From the NCBI RefSeq assembly GCF_000006405.1, contig NW_003217015.1, positions 790,303 to 854,302 of the forward strand: a DNA stretch of 64,000 nt, read 5' to 3'. The DNA is from Perkinsus marinus ATCC 50983. Its lineage: Eukaryota; Perkinsozoa; Perkinsida; Perkinsidae. Under the pieces are notes generated by a model. It ran no database searches, was not told the DNA's origin, and saw nothing but the letters and a program-made list of their open reading frames with translations. Both the position numbers and the translations under genes were made by a program. Below, one piece after another: positions 25,481 through 35,843 of the stretch (positions within the stretch are counted from its first letter, which is position 1; each line of letters opens with the position of its first letter).

Positions 25481-28320
25481 GTGAAGGACGACAGATGTGG
25501 CCCGGCGGTAGGTGCTCATCGGTATCGATGCCGAGAACAATGCCTCAGCCGCCGCCTGTGCCTCGTCGTCCGAGGAAGCACTTTGGGTACTCCGCTGGTA
25601 CTGCAGTGAACAACTCTATGAGGTCTGTTCGCAGCAACGATGCACGTCGTAGAGTACCACCGAGCAGTAGTAGTGGTAGTAGCAATGCGGGAGCTCGATA
25701 TATAGTCAAGAGCGTCAATCCAGATGATAAGGTGATATCAAACAAAGTAGTAGGAAGGGATGTTTCCAAGTCTAGATCAGTCTAGTGGGGTCTCTCGAGA
25801 CGTGCATTTATCGGCATATAGCAGTTTTCAGGTATCGAGCAGCAAGATTATACATGGCCACATCAGCCAGGACTATAGGCTCGAGAGTGCGATCGGGAGC
25901 GGGTGGGAAAGGGGCGATAGTAGGCCGGTTTAGAGTGATGCCGATAGGTTCTCTGGATCGGTCGTGGTTGGTTATCATCGCGTCTCTGGTCTTAAGTATG
26001 CTATCAAGTTGCTGGACAAGCGTCGCCTAGCTGATAAGGGTAGCAGGGATGGTTACAGGTTCCCTGGCGAGTCAGCTACTGTTAGGTGTACTCAACCTTG
26101 CTGCTCACGAGGCATCAGTTCTTTTATCAACAGACCATCCCTCTGTGTGCAAACTACATGCCGTGTATGAGACCAGTTCTAAGCTCTGGCTGGTCATGGA
26201 GTACATACAGGGCAAAGACTTGTGCGAATGGCTGGCTTCCCGTCGACGTGAGATGGTCCTATGCATCCAGCTGCTGTTATTACTACTGCAGGTACTCTCA
26301 AGCGAAGCGAAGCACGTATTGTGCTTGGTCAGATAATCGATGCTCTTGCTTACTTGTGGGTCTAATAATAAATCGTCGATGGAGCATAGCAATGGCCGTA
26401 TTGTAGGCACCGTATGAATATAATGCATCGAGATGTTAAGCTAGAGCACTTCATCATTGATTCTAATTCTTGTCTCAAACTTATTGATTTTGGATTCGCC
26501 ACGCGATCCCATGGAGAGCTACGGAGTCGAGTATGCGGGACGTGAGTGCAGGGTTGAGGCGTCTCTGCTTCCAGCGGCTTTCAGATATCCGTACGTGGCT
26601 CCTGAGGTTTTCCGAGGGGAAGCTAGCTGTGCATCGGATATGTGGAGTGCGGGAATAATCGCTCTGCTGATGACTACCGGTCCACGACATAGGAATATTC
26701 ATAATGTGAGTTGGTCGGGAATGAACTCGTTCGTGTTATAGGCTATGCAACTTGAGATACTCTCTCAAAAGAAGGGCTCTCCTGAGTCGCATAGATCGTA
26801 TGAGATGAACGGCAAGACTCTTGAGCTGTTGCTCAAAGCTGAACCGACTATCCTCACATGTCCTGGGGATGTTCCTGATGGCGGCAGTCGCTCGAAAAGC
26901 AACGAGTCTAGTCCTTGCGGGTAGATCTGTTGTTCTCTGTGTAGCTGTTGTCGACGTTGATTCTGTTTTCAGAGGTCAGAGGCGAAGCGAAACTGCCGAT
27001 GAGTCTGCATGCTACTGTCCAGTATTCGCCTCCTTCATCACGAGCTTGCTTAATGCCAACCCTCAAAGGCGCATGACGGCAGAGCAAGCTCGTCGACATC
27101 CATGGTTGTTAGGGCAGTGCTGTGAGGACGATCGTCTGGTGAGGGGGAGGGAGTTCAAGCTTGTGAGGCTCAGTCATCGTGTGGGTCTCAGGCTGCCCTT
27201 GAGCCCTTCCAGCCCTTGCCAAGAGGTCACGGTGGCGATACCACCAGCCTTGACCGATTGCAGGAAGAAGCACATACGAGTGGGGAAGCGGCTAGGGAAG
27301 TGCTGGACTCCAGATACTACATGGGTAAGGCCATTCGACATGCTCCAGTGTAAGGTTGATCATCCAGGTCTGTCGCGCTTGTCGAAATTAGTTCTACATG
27401 TATTAGCTGATCTTGATTGTGATAGCAGACGGGAGAGTCCTCGGAGACGGGCTGAACTGGCGTAGGGCAGATTTTGGAATATCTTAGCTCGACCTCGTGG
27501 TGCTCACAGGTATCGGTATTTGGACGCCGACCGACGCTACATTCCTCAGACTGATAGCGTAGCCCTTGAGAAGAGAGGTTACTGAATTAGTTCGAACCTT
27601 CTGCGTGTTCAGGTTGGAGGAGAGGAGCAGTTCCGATACGAAAGCTTCTACTGGAAGGTCCTCCCTCACATGCTGGTGACATCTCCATCAAAGGATATCC
27701 ATATCTTGAGGTTAGTTCGACAGACGATGAATTGACTCACGCGACTCGTATCAGGCCTCTGTATAAGGAAACAGCAGCTGTAGTACAGAAGGTCAGATGC
27801 AATGGAAGTGTCTTGGCCCAGGCATCATCGCAGTTCACGACTTCCGATGTAAGCAATCATCACCATCCTCGTCTGATTGGTGGGGGTTCAGGTTGAAGCC
27901 ATAGTGGAATCAAGTTGTGCTGCATACTCTGCATCTCTGGTCAAGCCTCGGCTACCTGTGATGGGCCTATTACAGAGCTTCACTAAAACTGTGGATAGTT
28001 CTGATTTTGAAGCTAGTATGTGTTCCATCTACCTCGACATGAGTCAGTGGTCTACAATTAGGCACGACTGCGGGTACCCCAAGCATCCGAAGTCGGTCTT
28101 CGCTCAAGTCGGTATTCACGCCTGCTAACGTACAGACATCTCGTCCTAGTATGCAGCGGAAAGCTACAGGTAGCAACCGGGGGCTCGATTGATGATATGG
28201 ATGCCGTTCTCAGTGACCTTCAGCCCTGAAGTTTTGTTTATCGAGCCTGACGAGCGAGTGAGCCCACCAGCGGTCACTCGTGTTCTTGGACTCAGTAGTG
28301 ATAGGAAAGCATGCTGCTAA
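25481..28320 (+). CDS. Ser/Thr protein kinase (CDPK/CAMK-like catalytic domain), multi-exon
   Basis: Eukaryotic protein kinase. After a basic, Ser/Pro-rich N-terminus (MPQPPPVPRRPRKHFG) comes IIHGHISQDYRLESAIGSG, which leads by a short intron into the glycine loop FSGSVVVGYHRVSG. Other motifs are the catalytic lysine in KYAIKLLDKRR, the hinge KLWLVMEYIQGKDLCEWL, the catalytic loop NIMHRDVKLEHFIID, LKLIDFGFAT, RYPYVAPEVF, SDMWSAGIIALLMTTG, and RRMTAEQARRHPWL at the end of the fold. The lead-in resembles calcium-dependent kinases, but no EF-hands follow. About 350 uncharacterised residues follow, ending SSDRKACC at the stop at 28318. The catalytic loop has Leu-Glu-His where kinases normally have Pro-Glu-Asn, so the metal-binding Asn is replaced, although the HRD and DFG aspartates are kept. 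Exon borders are approximate. Confidence 0.75.
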
Positions 28321-28800
28321 GGTAGCCCTATAGCCATGATTCGAGCGCTGCTCCCGATGCTCTTCTTCGTCTATTTCCATTCGTCTCAACTGCCATGTGA
28401 CGGATGCGGATGCGTGTCATTAGCACTATAAGTTGTAGCGGGATGAACACGTCTTTTCAGATATTGCATAAGTCGAAAAGTCTCAAATGATGCTGCAGTA
28501 GTAACAGATGATGCCTCTTACCCGAATGACCTAAGATTATTCCCCATGATTGTGTGAAACGTCTGAAGCTACTGAGACGGCGGTGTAGTTGAGCGAAGGA
28601 AGGTATCGCATTTACTCGAACATGACTATGATTAGTACAAAGCATGAGAGTATTGATGCTGTTATTCGCCCAAAATCAGTCTTCTGCCGGTGCTCGAATA
28701 AACCATGACCTCAATGCTGTTGGGGTGTGCAGTATCTCTGTCGCAAGTAATTATTGCTTCCTATTATATTCTACGTTATCCGACTATGGATTATAGCGGC
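28321..28800. other. Spacer between convergent genes
   Basis: About 480 bases between the kinase stop (plus) and the end of a small minus-strand gene. Frequent stops in all frames. I see no gene, RNA or terminator-like hairpin. Confidence 0.4.
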
Positions 28801-29331
28801 TTATTGTACCAGACATACTGATGCTCGGTGACGCTCATTACAACCGTGCCCAAGTCTCATCATCGCTTTGTTGTACTGACCTTCATGCTTCTCGATTAGA
28901 TACTGCATGTGAATATATTTTTGGACTCTTGTTGCACTCGTCTTGTTATCATTATTTATCTCGTACATGAGTGTGGCACTTGTCGCAAGTCTCTCAGTCG
29001 CCTGCGCCACGTCATTTTGTGCTACACTTTCTTCAACAGTCTTTGAGATGTCGCTCACTCTTTCGAGCGAATATTTTTCGAGCATCTTGAATGAGTCGGG
29101 GTCAGTTGCATATGCCCGACGAGAAACATCGAGTCACCTCTTCGTGTGCTAAGTCGTGGATAGTATGGAGGCCGCTATTTGGCTTTTCCAACAATGCATA
29201 GACGTAGCGAACGACCAGTAAGGCGTTCATAATCTGATTTCAATGTGTGCATCTCAGTAGTTGGGTCGATAGTGTATTCTTAATCTGATGACCGATCAGT
29301 CGAATGTGTTATTCGAACTACAGCCGCCCAT
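28801..29331 (-). CDS. Hypothetical short helical protein
   Basis: I do not recognise this. The main exon (about 29115 to the stop at 28801) encodes a charged, helical segment: ATDPDSFKMLEKYSLERVSD, then SKTVEESVAQNDVAQATERL and TSATRVQKYIHMQYLIEKHE, ending SVCLVQ. Two short pieces upstream on the same strand could be 5' exons: DYERLTGRSLRLCIVGKAK near 29180-29240, and an ATG at 29331 starting MGGCSSNN. If used, that ATG would give an N-myristoylation and palmitoylation-type N-terminus, but I could not make the splice between it and the rest convincingly. Confidence 0.35.
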
Positions 29332-29686
29332 GATCACGAACTGCGAATGCGAGTCAGCTCAAGTCACGACGGTCAGTCTCGGCACATCTTGGAGGTCTTA
29401 ACTCCCATCCGGGTAAGTCTCTATCGTTTTCTCATTCGGAGACGAGTCACTCCTTTCATCGTGATCTCGGCGTTGAGGCCTATTCGCCTCGAAGTCACCT
29501 TCACTTGCGCTAAGTGGTAATCAATTGTTTCCACTGCTCACTCAACAACTACATCGGTTAGGAAACAACAAAACTACTACATCTCGAAAACATAACAGTG
29601 CGATCCGCAACTTGTGTAACAAGCATGACAGATATAAATCGGAATGAAACGCTGATGCGCTGACCTATAACGAAGGAATGAATCAA
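29332..29686. other. Spacer downstream of the DASS transporter gene
   Basis: About 350 bases, AT-richer near 29560-29680, with no coding-like exon. It presumably holds the transporter 3' end and the 5' region of the small gene next to it. Confidence 0.35.
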
Positions 29687-31333
29687 TCACCAGTCACCAA
29701 TAATAAACCACCACAGGAACCCTACAGAGATGAGGAAGAGGTAGTTCAGTGCGAGTGATGCTATACCGCAGAACCACCACTGACGGACGGTTACGTACCC
29801 AAGGGCATAGTAGGCAGGATTCGTGGGGGAAGTATACGGGGAAATATTGCGTGCCATAGTGACATACGATAAGACACTCGAGCCAAGATGAGATGGAACT
29901 CCGTTTTGGATCAAAGACTCGAATATGGGCGGGTAGAAATCTCTCGTATGGGCCAATGGGGAAGTATAAACATAAGAAGTAAAGTACATAACAATGGAAG
30001 CAAGCAGAAGAGAGCTGCCGACTGGTTTTCCCGATAGCCAACCGACAACGTACTTGCCAGCGAACGGATATGCCCAGTATCCCTTCGACACGGCCGTTTG
30101 GATGATCGACAGGAGCGTTCCATAATATATGAGCATTCTGAAGGGACGCTTATCCTCAAGTACTGCTGAGTCGGATTCTACTATACCCAACACTAGAAGG
30201 GCTGTGATGCCTGACGACCAAACCAAATACAGGACAGCGTGACAGATGGGGACTCACCGATGGAAGCGATAATCATATCGCTGATGTAGAAGCCAGGGGA
30301 CATTGAGGCGGCAACCCAAAGGGCGAAAGTGGCGACATAGACTAGGGCTACAATAACCTAAGCGGGAAGAGTTCGTTAATGGTAGAGTGGTGTTCCTCAG
30401 ATTCAAGCTTACCTCAGAGCATGATATAGGGCCGCATGACCTCAGTTGTTGGCAGGCGTCGTCGTATGCATTGGGTCTACGGACGTACTTAGGTCGATGC
30501 AACAAGTACATCATCAGGGGTACCAAAAGTACGGCAATTAGTACAGGTATGGCGACCTGCGTCGCCCAGAAATTGAAGTTGACATCCAAACCTTGCTCGT
30601 CAAGATAGTTGGCGATGAAATGGTTAACGTCGTTGTAACCAGTGAGCCAACAAGCGCTGGCGAAAGCGTTGGCTGTTACCTCTACGAGAATCAGATAGCT
30701 ACCCACTTCTCGCTGAGTGCCCAGTTGAGGGGAAGACTTAAAGCCGTGCTCAAGTAATGCTACCATGATGGGCATGATCAACCCGACTGCTCGTACGGCT
30801 GGAGATGTTATGAATAGAGCTAAGATGAGCTCGAGTGTACAGATAGCATAGGCCACCAACAGGACGTTGAATCCTATATACTTGTAAACTAGGAGGCCGA
30901 GTCTCTTGCCGAGGCCTGTTACAGTGAAAGCTCTCATGGTCATGAAGCTGAACATGTTGAACCACAGGTCTGGGCTACCAAAGCCCGAGAAGAGCTCTTC
31001 AGACGTCATCCCTCCAGACAAGCCTGCTAGGGCTAAGGCGAATACGCAGAAGGCTGGTAAAGGGAGAGGAAGCACTGCAGAGCCCATGCACACACAGGCC
31101 GTTAGAGTGACACCCCACCAAGCGTCTCGTGGAACATCCTTAGGGGCTACGGCGAATCCAAGGAAGAAGTATTTAAACAAGAATAATGCGACTCCGGGAA
31201 GCCGTATGCCCTTCCATTTTTGATTGTGCCAGAGGACTAGTCGCTTGGCACGAGACTGCAGGGTTTGCTGGGGCTTCGTTGGTGAGTCTGCCGTGTCCTC
31301 CACCTGCACCTCCAAACCGTGCGATTCGGACAT
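29687..31333 (-). CDS. DASS-family (SLC13/plastid DiT-like) dicarboxylate transporter
   Basis: Polytopic anion transporter, about 514 residues, of the divalent anion:sodium symporter family; the closest match by motif is the bacterial/plastid 2-oxoglutarate-malate translocator branch. Three exons: 31333-30413, 30357-30258 and 30210-29687, with GT-AG introns of 55 and 47 nt that keep frame. Family landmarks are LWFNMFSFMTMRAFTVTGLG, GFNVLLVAYAICTLELILA followed by FITSPAVRAVGLIMPIM (the first substrate-binding hairpin region), a second-half LVEVTANAFASACWLTGYND, and the C-terminal block GVPSHLGSSVLSYVTMARNI. The N-terminal 45 residues are polar with no clear signal or transit peptide, so plasma membrane, mitochondrial or relic-plastid placement cannot be decided. 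Expected role is exchange or uptake of C4/C5 dicarboxylates. Confidence 0.82.
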
Positions 31334-32222
31334 TGATTCACGATAGCTCAGAGGAAGAAGGAACTGGAGAGGAGAGACTGTATGGATTCTATTCTGGCTA
31401 GTCGGAAAGACTACGGATTTATCAAGAAAACTTGCGGCACGCTTCTAATTCGAATAAGTCCACGTTTGTTAGATGTTAGATCTGCTTTCATCAGACATCA
31501 ACATCACGACGCGTGTGCGGTTGAAAGTGGTTTCGCCGATTCTCTTGAATATGTCGACTGTAGTGCGCGGCATGTGATGACCGAGAGTGCGAAAGGTCTA
31601 TTCCCATCGAACATTGCCCACATGCTGCTTACGGGTGCCCGGGAGTATTAGATTCCTCCCATAATGGTGGCGTTGTTAACGAGCATCCATCACTGGGAGA
31701 ATCCAAGTACCAGAGAGTACAACGCTAGCGTGCGTGTTATTATTAACGTTGCACCGTTAAGAGGACCGTCTCGGTAGCCTCGAGTCGAGGCTACCGACGG
31801 TGCAATTCGCGTTTGATTCTTCGATCAGCGGTCTGCAGCTTTTCGGGCGTGCGCTTTTTTCGTTCGAATCCTGCCGCTCGGGGCTAGGGGATTAAGTCTC
31901 TACTAGCGTTTAGGAGCCCCAGAAACATGTAACTAGCTTTGATGTGCTTGCCTAGGTTTACCCTTCCCGACAAGGCAAGGAGGGGAGCGACATCTTTTTG
32001 GATAGCGAATTTTGCCTTAGCTGGTCGTTTCTCGTTGGGGGGCGTTAGCTTAGGTATGTCCTGGGGGATTCATTATGAAGGCCTATGTTTGCCCGGGTTG
32101 GCAAAACTGAAGCTTTCAGGTGTGGTTGTTCCTGCCTTCCCGAGGGAGGAATTTGGATGCTCGTAGCGTCGTCATGAATTCTTTTTGGTGGTAGAAGCTA
32201 CATTTTCTCTCACTTAGTCATT
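31334..32222. promoter_or_regulatory. Divergent 5' region with a strong hairpin
   Basis: About 890 bases between the DASS transporter (minus) and the mitochondrial carrier (plus). It should hold both starts. The only clear structure is the nested inverted repeat at 31749-31805, listed separately. The 150 bases before the carrier ATG are T-rich and end TTAGTCATT just before the ATG, an AG that could accept a spliced leader. Confidence 0.4.
31749..31805. repeat. Nested perfect inverted repeat (hairpin)
   Basis: An inner perfect 13-bp inverted repeat (TCGGTAGCCTCGA at 31771-31783, its complement at 31785-31797, one-base spacer) is flanked by an outer 8-bp pair (TTGCACCG at 31749-31756 and CGGTGCAA at 31798-31805). 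One side carries a 14-base bulge. It lies in the divergent intergenic region; function unknown. Confidence 0.85.
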
Positions 32223-33191
32223 ATGTCAGCTCCCGCCGCATCTGCGACAACTACTCCCGCTCCGGTATCCGCTCAGGCTGCCGCTTTGGAGCAGCAGCGT
32301 AAGCAGCTCTCTGCTTCTGACGTCCTCGGCAAGGCCACCGCAGCCGCCTTCCGTGGTGGTATTGCTGGTGCCTCTGCCCAGGTCGTTAACGTGTTCGCCC
32401 TTATGTGGATGCGTACCACTATGAACTATCAGTATCGTTATGGTGGTCACCTCGGTGAGGTCCTCAAGAAGCTCTATTCTGAGGGCGGTGTTCCTCGATT
32501 CTACCGTGGTCTCGTCCCTGCATTGATCCAAGCCCCCATGTCCCGTTTCGGTGATACTGCTGCCAACGTTGGTGTGTTGGCCCTTTTGGATAACACTCAG
32601 GCCACCCAAAACATGCCCATCGGTGTGAAGACTGCTTTCGCGTCTTGTGGTGCCGCATGCTTCCGTGCTTTCCTCATGCCTATTGATGCTTGGAAGACCA
32701 CCAAGCAGGTCGAGGGTGAGGCTGGTATGAAGGTTCTCATCAATAAGGTGAAGACTCACGGTATCACGAATTTGTGGCATGGTACTCTCGGTGCCATGGC
32801 CGCCACCTGGGTTGGCCATTACCCGTGGTTTGTCACCCATAACACTTTGAACGCTCACTTGCCTGAATTCAACTTCAAGCATGGCAAGTACGTTCGTAAT
32901 GCCCTACTAGGTTTCTGCTCATCCTTCGTGTCCGATTGCATTTCGAACTCCCTTAGGGTGCTCAAGACCACTAAGCAGACTTCCCAGGTACCTCTGAGCT
33001 ACCCTCAGGCTGTTAGGGACATCGTCGCTAAGGACGGTTATGCTGGTCTTTTCGGTCGTGGTCTTGCTACCCGTATTATCACCAACGGTATGCAGGGTAT
33101 GTTCTTCTCTGTCATGTGGAAGGCCTTCCAGGAGACTCTTGATAACAGGGCTAAGGAGAAGCAGCGTCAGGCCCTTCTCAAGTCTGCGTAA
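32223..33191 (+). CDS. Divergent mitochondrial carrier family protein
   Basis: A 322-residue single-exon protein with the tripartite length and layout of mitochondrial solute carriers (three repeats of about 100 residues, two helices each). Repeat one starts FRGGIAGASAQVVNVFALMW and ends RFYRGLVPALIQAPMSRFG. Repeat two has CFRAFLMPIDAWKTTKQ and LWHGTLGAMAATWVGHYPW. Repeat three has SDCISNSLRVLKTTKQ and GLFGRGLATRIITNGMQG. Only repeat two keeps a proper Px[DE]xxK-type signature (MPIDAWK); repeats one and three lack the Pro and the acid. The N-terminal 40 residues are Ala/Thr/Gln-rich and poorly conserved in type. Codons are strongly biased, suggesting high expression. Substrate cannot be assigned. 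The antisense frame is also open, which I treat as a by-product of the codon bias. Confidence 0.82.
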   Translation: MSAPAASATTTPAPVSAQAAALEQQRKQLSASDVLGKATAAAFRGGIAGASAQVVNVFALMWMRTTMNYQYRYGGHLGEVLKKLYSEGGVPRFYRGLVPALIQAPMSRFGDTAANVGVLALLDNTQATQNMPIGVKTAFASCGAACFRAFLMPIDAWKTTKQVEGEAGMKVLINKVKTHGITNLWHGTLGAMAATWVGHYPWFVTHNTLNAHLPEFNFKHGKYVRNALLGFCSSFVSDCISNSLRVLKTTKQTSQVPLSYPQAVRDIVAKDGYAGLFGRGLATRIITNGMQGMFFSVMWKAFQETLDNRAKEKQRQALLKSA

Positions 33192-33533
33192 GATGGAAAA
33201 ACTGCATTAGCAGACTGCCTCTTCGGACTCCGTTCCAAGTTGTGTCGTGAGTCCATATGATGAAGGCATTCGAGGATGGTGTTTAGCAATATTGTCGGTT
33301 TTCGGCTGGTCTCGTTCACACTTATGATGCCCTCCTGGAATAATTATCCTATCGTAGTGAAGAGTTGTGTTAATGAGTGTTACACTTGGGGAAGGATAGT
33401 GGAGATTGTCATTTCAATTTGATGGGGTCGTTTGTTCGGATCATGTGGGTTCGATCTCCTCAGGCATTCGCGAATTAGGTTTGTCGTTTTCAATGTTCTT
33501 TTAGACATGTGATGTCAGACTTTGCAGTTCATC
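33192..33533. other. Spacer between carrier and SNM1 genes
   Basis: About 340 bases, T/G-rich, non-coding. It ends with a pyrimidine run and TTTGCAG at 33521-33527, seven bases before the SNM1 ATG, which looks like a splice or spliced-leader acceptor. Confidence 0.4.
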
Positions 33534-34700
33534 ATGCCTCCCAAACGGTCGCTGGCAGGTCTTGACAAGGGGAAGAAGGAATGGGCGTACAAGGTGATAA
33601 CGGAGATTCCAGGACAAACGGAGGCTTTCGTGGTGGACGGCTTTGGTGTGCCTGTTAGACTGAGGCAAGATAGTCGGACATACTTCTTAACACACTTCCA
33701 TGGAGATCATACTTGGGGTCTCACCAAGGGCTTCTGTAGGGGTACTATATACTGTTCTCCTATCACGGCTGAGCTGGTAATACAAGTCATCGGTGTTGAC
33801 CCCTCTCGAGTGGTGAAGTTGGAGCTGGGTGAGCCTACCGAAATAGCAGGAATTAAAGTGACCTGTATAGATGCCAATCATTGTCCGGGAGCAGTCATGT
33901 TCCTCTTCTGTGGCACTGGAGGCTGGACGGGTCTGCATACGGGAGACTTCCGAGCTTCTGCTGCTTTGTTGAAGACTGTACCGGCGTATGGTGTCATCAA
34001 TACGGTGTGGCTTGATACTACGTATTCGGATAGGAGATTCGTTCACCCATCGAGGGAAGAAGCTCTAGATATGATTTCCAGAATTGTCACTAAAGAGAAT
34101 GAGCCTGGTACGATGTTCGTTGTCGGCGGGTATAGGTTGGGGAAAGAATCTTGTGCAGTGCGGATAAGCGAAGTTCTGGGGAAGAAAATTTTCGTACCGA
34201 AAAAAAGACGCAAAATTATGGAGATATGTGGCGCCATTCCAGAGAAGTTGATAGCAGAGAAGGAAGACTATGGAGTGGTCTTCGATGCGATGGGCCGGGT
34301 CGGGAGCTCGCCGGATTCCCTGGCCGACTTTCTTGATGCCGGTTACTCTAAGGTGGTTGGATTCCGTTGCACTGGGTGGACTCGGAAGGAATCTTGTTGG
34401 CGCAGTAGTAAATTTCCAGGCTGTGTGCTGTACTCCATACCATACAGTGAACATAGCTCCTTCACAGAACTAGTAGAGTTCCTCAAGCATGTACAGCCGA
34501 GGAGGGTCATAGGGACAGTGGGGAGAAGCCTGGTTGATCGAGAGGCTCAGGTTACAGCCGTTGCTGGAGGTATCATGCTCCCTGAGCATCGAGGAAGGCT
34601 AGAGAGCTACTTCTATGGTAAGCCTAGGAAAGCTGTGAAGTGTAACGCGAGTGAACGAAGTGAATTAACGACTGTTATCGATTTGACCAGTGATGAATGA
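33534..34700 (+). CDS. SNM1/PSO2-family DNA crosslink-repair nuclease (metallo-beta-lactamase/beta-CASP)
   Basis: A 388-residue nuclease of the DCLRE1/SNM1 family, 5' exonucleases used in interstrand-crosslink repair and end processing. I chose the ATG at 33534 (MPPKRSLAG). Metallo-beta-lactamase motifs are present in order: motif 2 THFHGDHTWGL (HFHGDH at residues 54-59), CIDANHCPGAVMFLF (motif 3 area), LHTGDFRAS (motif 4 Asp), TTYSDRR, and then the beta-CASP/DRMBL part with VVGGYRLGKESC, VGFRCTGWTRKES, LYSIPYSEHSSFTELVEF and PRRVIGTV. It is short compared with PSO2 or human SNM1A, having only the catalytic core. It ends TTVIDLTSDE, which has the form of a SUMO-interacting motif. One exon, with no intron in the domain. 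Confidence 0.88.
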   Translation: MPPKRSLAGLDKGKKEWAYKVITEIPGQTEAFVVDGFGVPVRLRQDSRTYFLTHFHGDHTWGLTKGFCRGTIYCSPITAELVIQVIGVDPSRVVKLELGEPTEIAGIKVTCIDANHCPGAVMFLFCGTGGWTGLHTGDFRASAALLKTVPAYGVINTVWLDTTYSDRRFVHPSREEALDMISRIVTKENEPGTMFVVGGYRLGKESCAVRISEVLGKKIFVPKKRRKIMEICGAIPEKLIAEKEDYGVVFDAMGRVGSSPDSLADFLDAGYSKVVGFRCTGWTRKESCWRSSKFPGCVLYSIPYSEHSSFTELVEFLKHVQPRRVIGTVGRSLVDREAQVTAVAGGIMLPEHRGRLESYFYGKPRKAVKCNASERSELTTVIDLTSDE

Positions 34701-35843
34701 TAGTTTCTAATTTCCGAACTGTGGCGTTTCTCTGTTTTGGGCTCAGGAGGAGAGTCCCCTTGTGAGATCCGTTACGAGCCTTCCTTGGAGTAGTATTGGA
34801 ATATGTCTTTGGCCTCCTCAGTTGAGCTTGGGTGTTTCCTCACTAAGTAAAGAAGTTTATATGAGAATTCGGGTAGAAGTGTACAGAAACCAACAAGAAC
34901 TTCCCAAAATTTCATCGGAATTCACATGGTGTCACCAACACATGTAGTTAACCATATACATATTACCTTACACTATCTTAAACTGTGGCACTATGTTGAC
35001 TCATACCTTCCGTGCGGAGGTAGACCTGTGTGACGTATTGATCCGTAACAGCTCCTCCAGAGGCGGAGCTTGTGTGCTACTATCATGCTGGGTTTTGGCT
35101 TCACCAAAGCCTTTGGTCCAAATGGTATAGAACTATCGTATTCATGTTTGTAGATATCAATCACCTTGTACGTAGTTCTAAGTATCTTGGGTTGGGTGAC
35201 CACGTCTCGTGATTCCGAGACCATGTGCATGCGTGCAGATTATCCGTATCAATTACGGGTTTGATCCCTAGGTTGAACGATGGAAACTTTTTTGATCGCC
35301 GTCGCCTACCTGGTGATGGCTAAGACTTTCGCGAGTATATTCTCTCTCAATATGTACCCGATGCGAATCAGCACCATTCTGCACTTGCTGGCATACAAGA
35401 GGTATAAGACTGTTTGATGTACCTCTTCACTACATCTAGGCTCTGTCGAAGTGTCAGCCTGGAGCACCACTTTGTTAGCGCGAAATTTCAAGTTCTCTTA
35501 CGCTCATTATGCTCCTTAGTGCCGTCGTGGTCTACTCTTCGGGAGTACAGAATGTCACTCCTGTTATACTCATGCGTGATTAGGGGGTTGTCCCCGAATT
35601 GTGTGCAGGCATTCTCCTGTTGTCCAAGCTGAAGCAGTTCTTGTGTAGACCTTGTCCCGATTCGGTGCTTCTGAACCAGACTAGACTCACCTGAAGTACC
35701 TTCGTGGGCTAGCCTTAGAGAACTTCAGGCTCAAGTAGCATTCTATGGTAGAGGAATTTTTCCGATGTTAATATGAATCCAGATTGGTATGGTATTTTTA
35801 TTGCTTTTCTCATCAGCCTTCTTCATTTTCCTCCGACTTAGTG
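34701..35843. other. Intergenic region
   Basis: About 1.1 kb with only short scattered frames on both strands, none chaining into a recognisable protein. It ends in a pyrimidine-rich tract and ACTTAG immediately before the transporter ATG. Nothing else seen. Confidence 0.4.

Noticed and set aside
31850-31885. Possible tRNA T-arm (TTCGTTCGAATCCTGCC)
   Set aside because: No anticodon arm, D arm or matching acceptor stem is found at the right distance upstream.
33522-33533. Upstream in-frame extension of the SNM1 protein
   Set aside because: It begins at TTG, not ATG, and crosses a TTTGCAG acceptor-like site; the ATG at 33534 is preferred. Similar non-ATG extensions of the AAAP transporter (35784), first SOD (45544), J-protein (53776) and PGS1 (60114) were dropped for the same reason.
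35235-35280. Possible tRNA T-arm (ACGGGTTTGATCCCTAGG)
   Set aside because: The flanking five bases do not pair and there is no cloverleaf around it.
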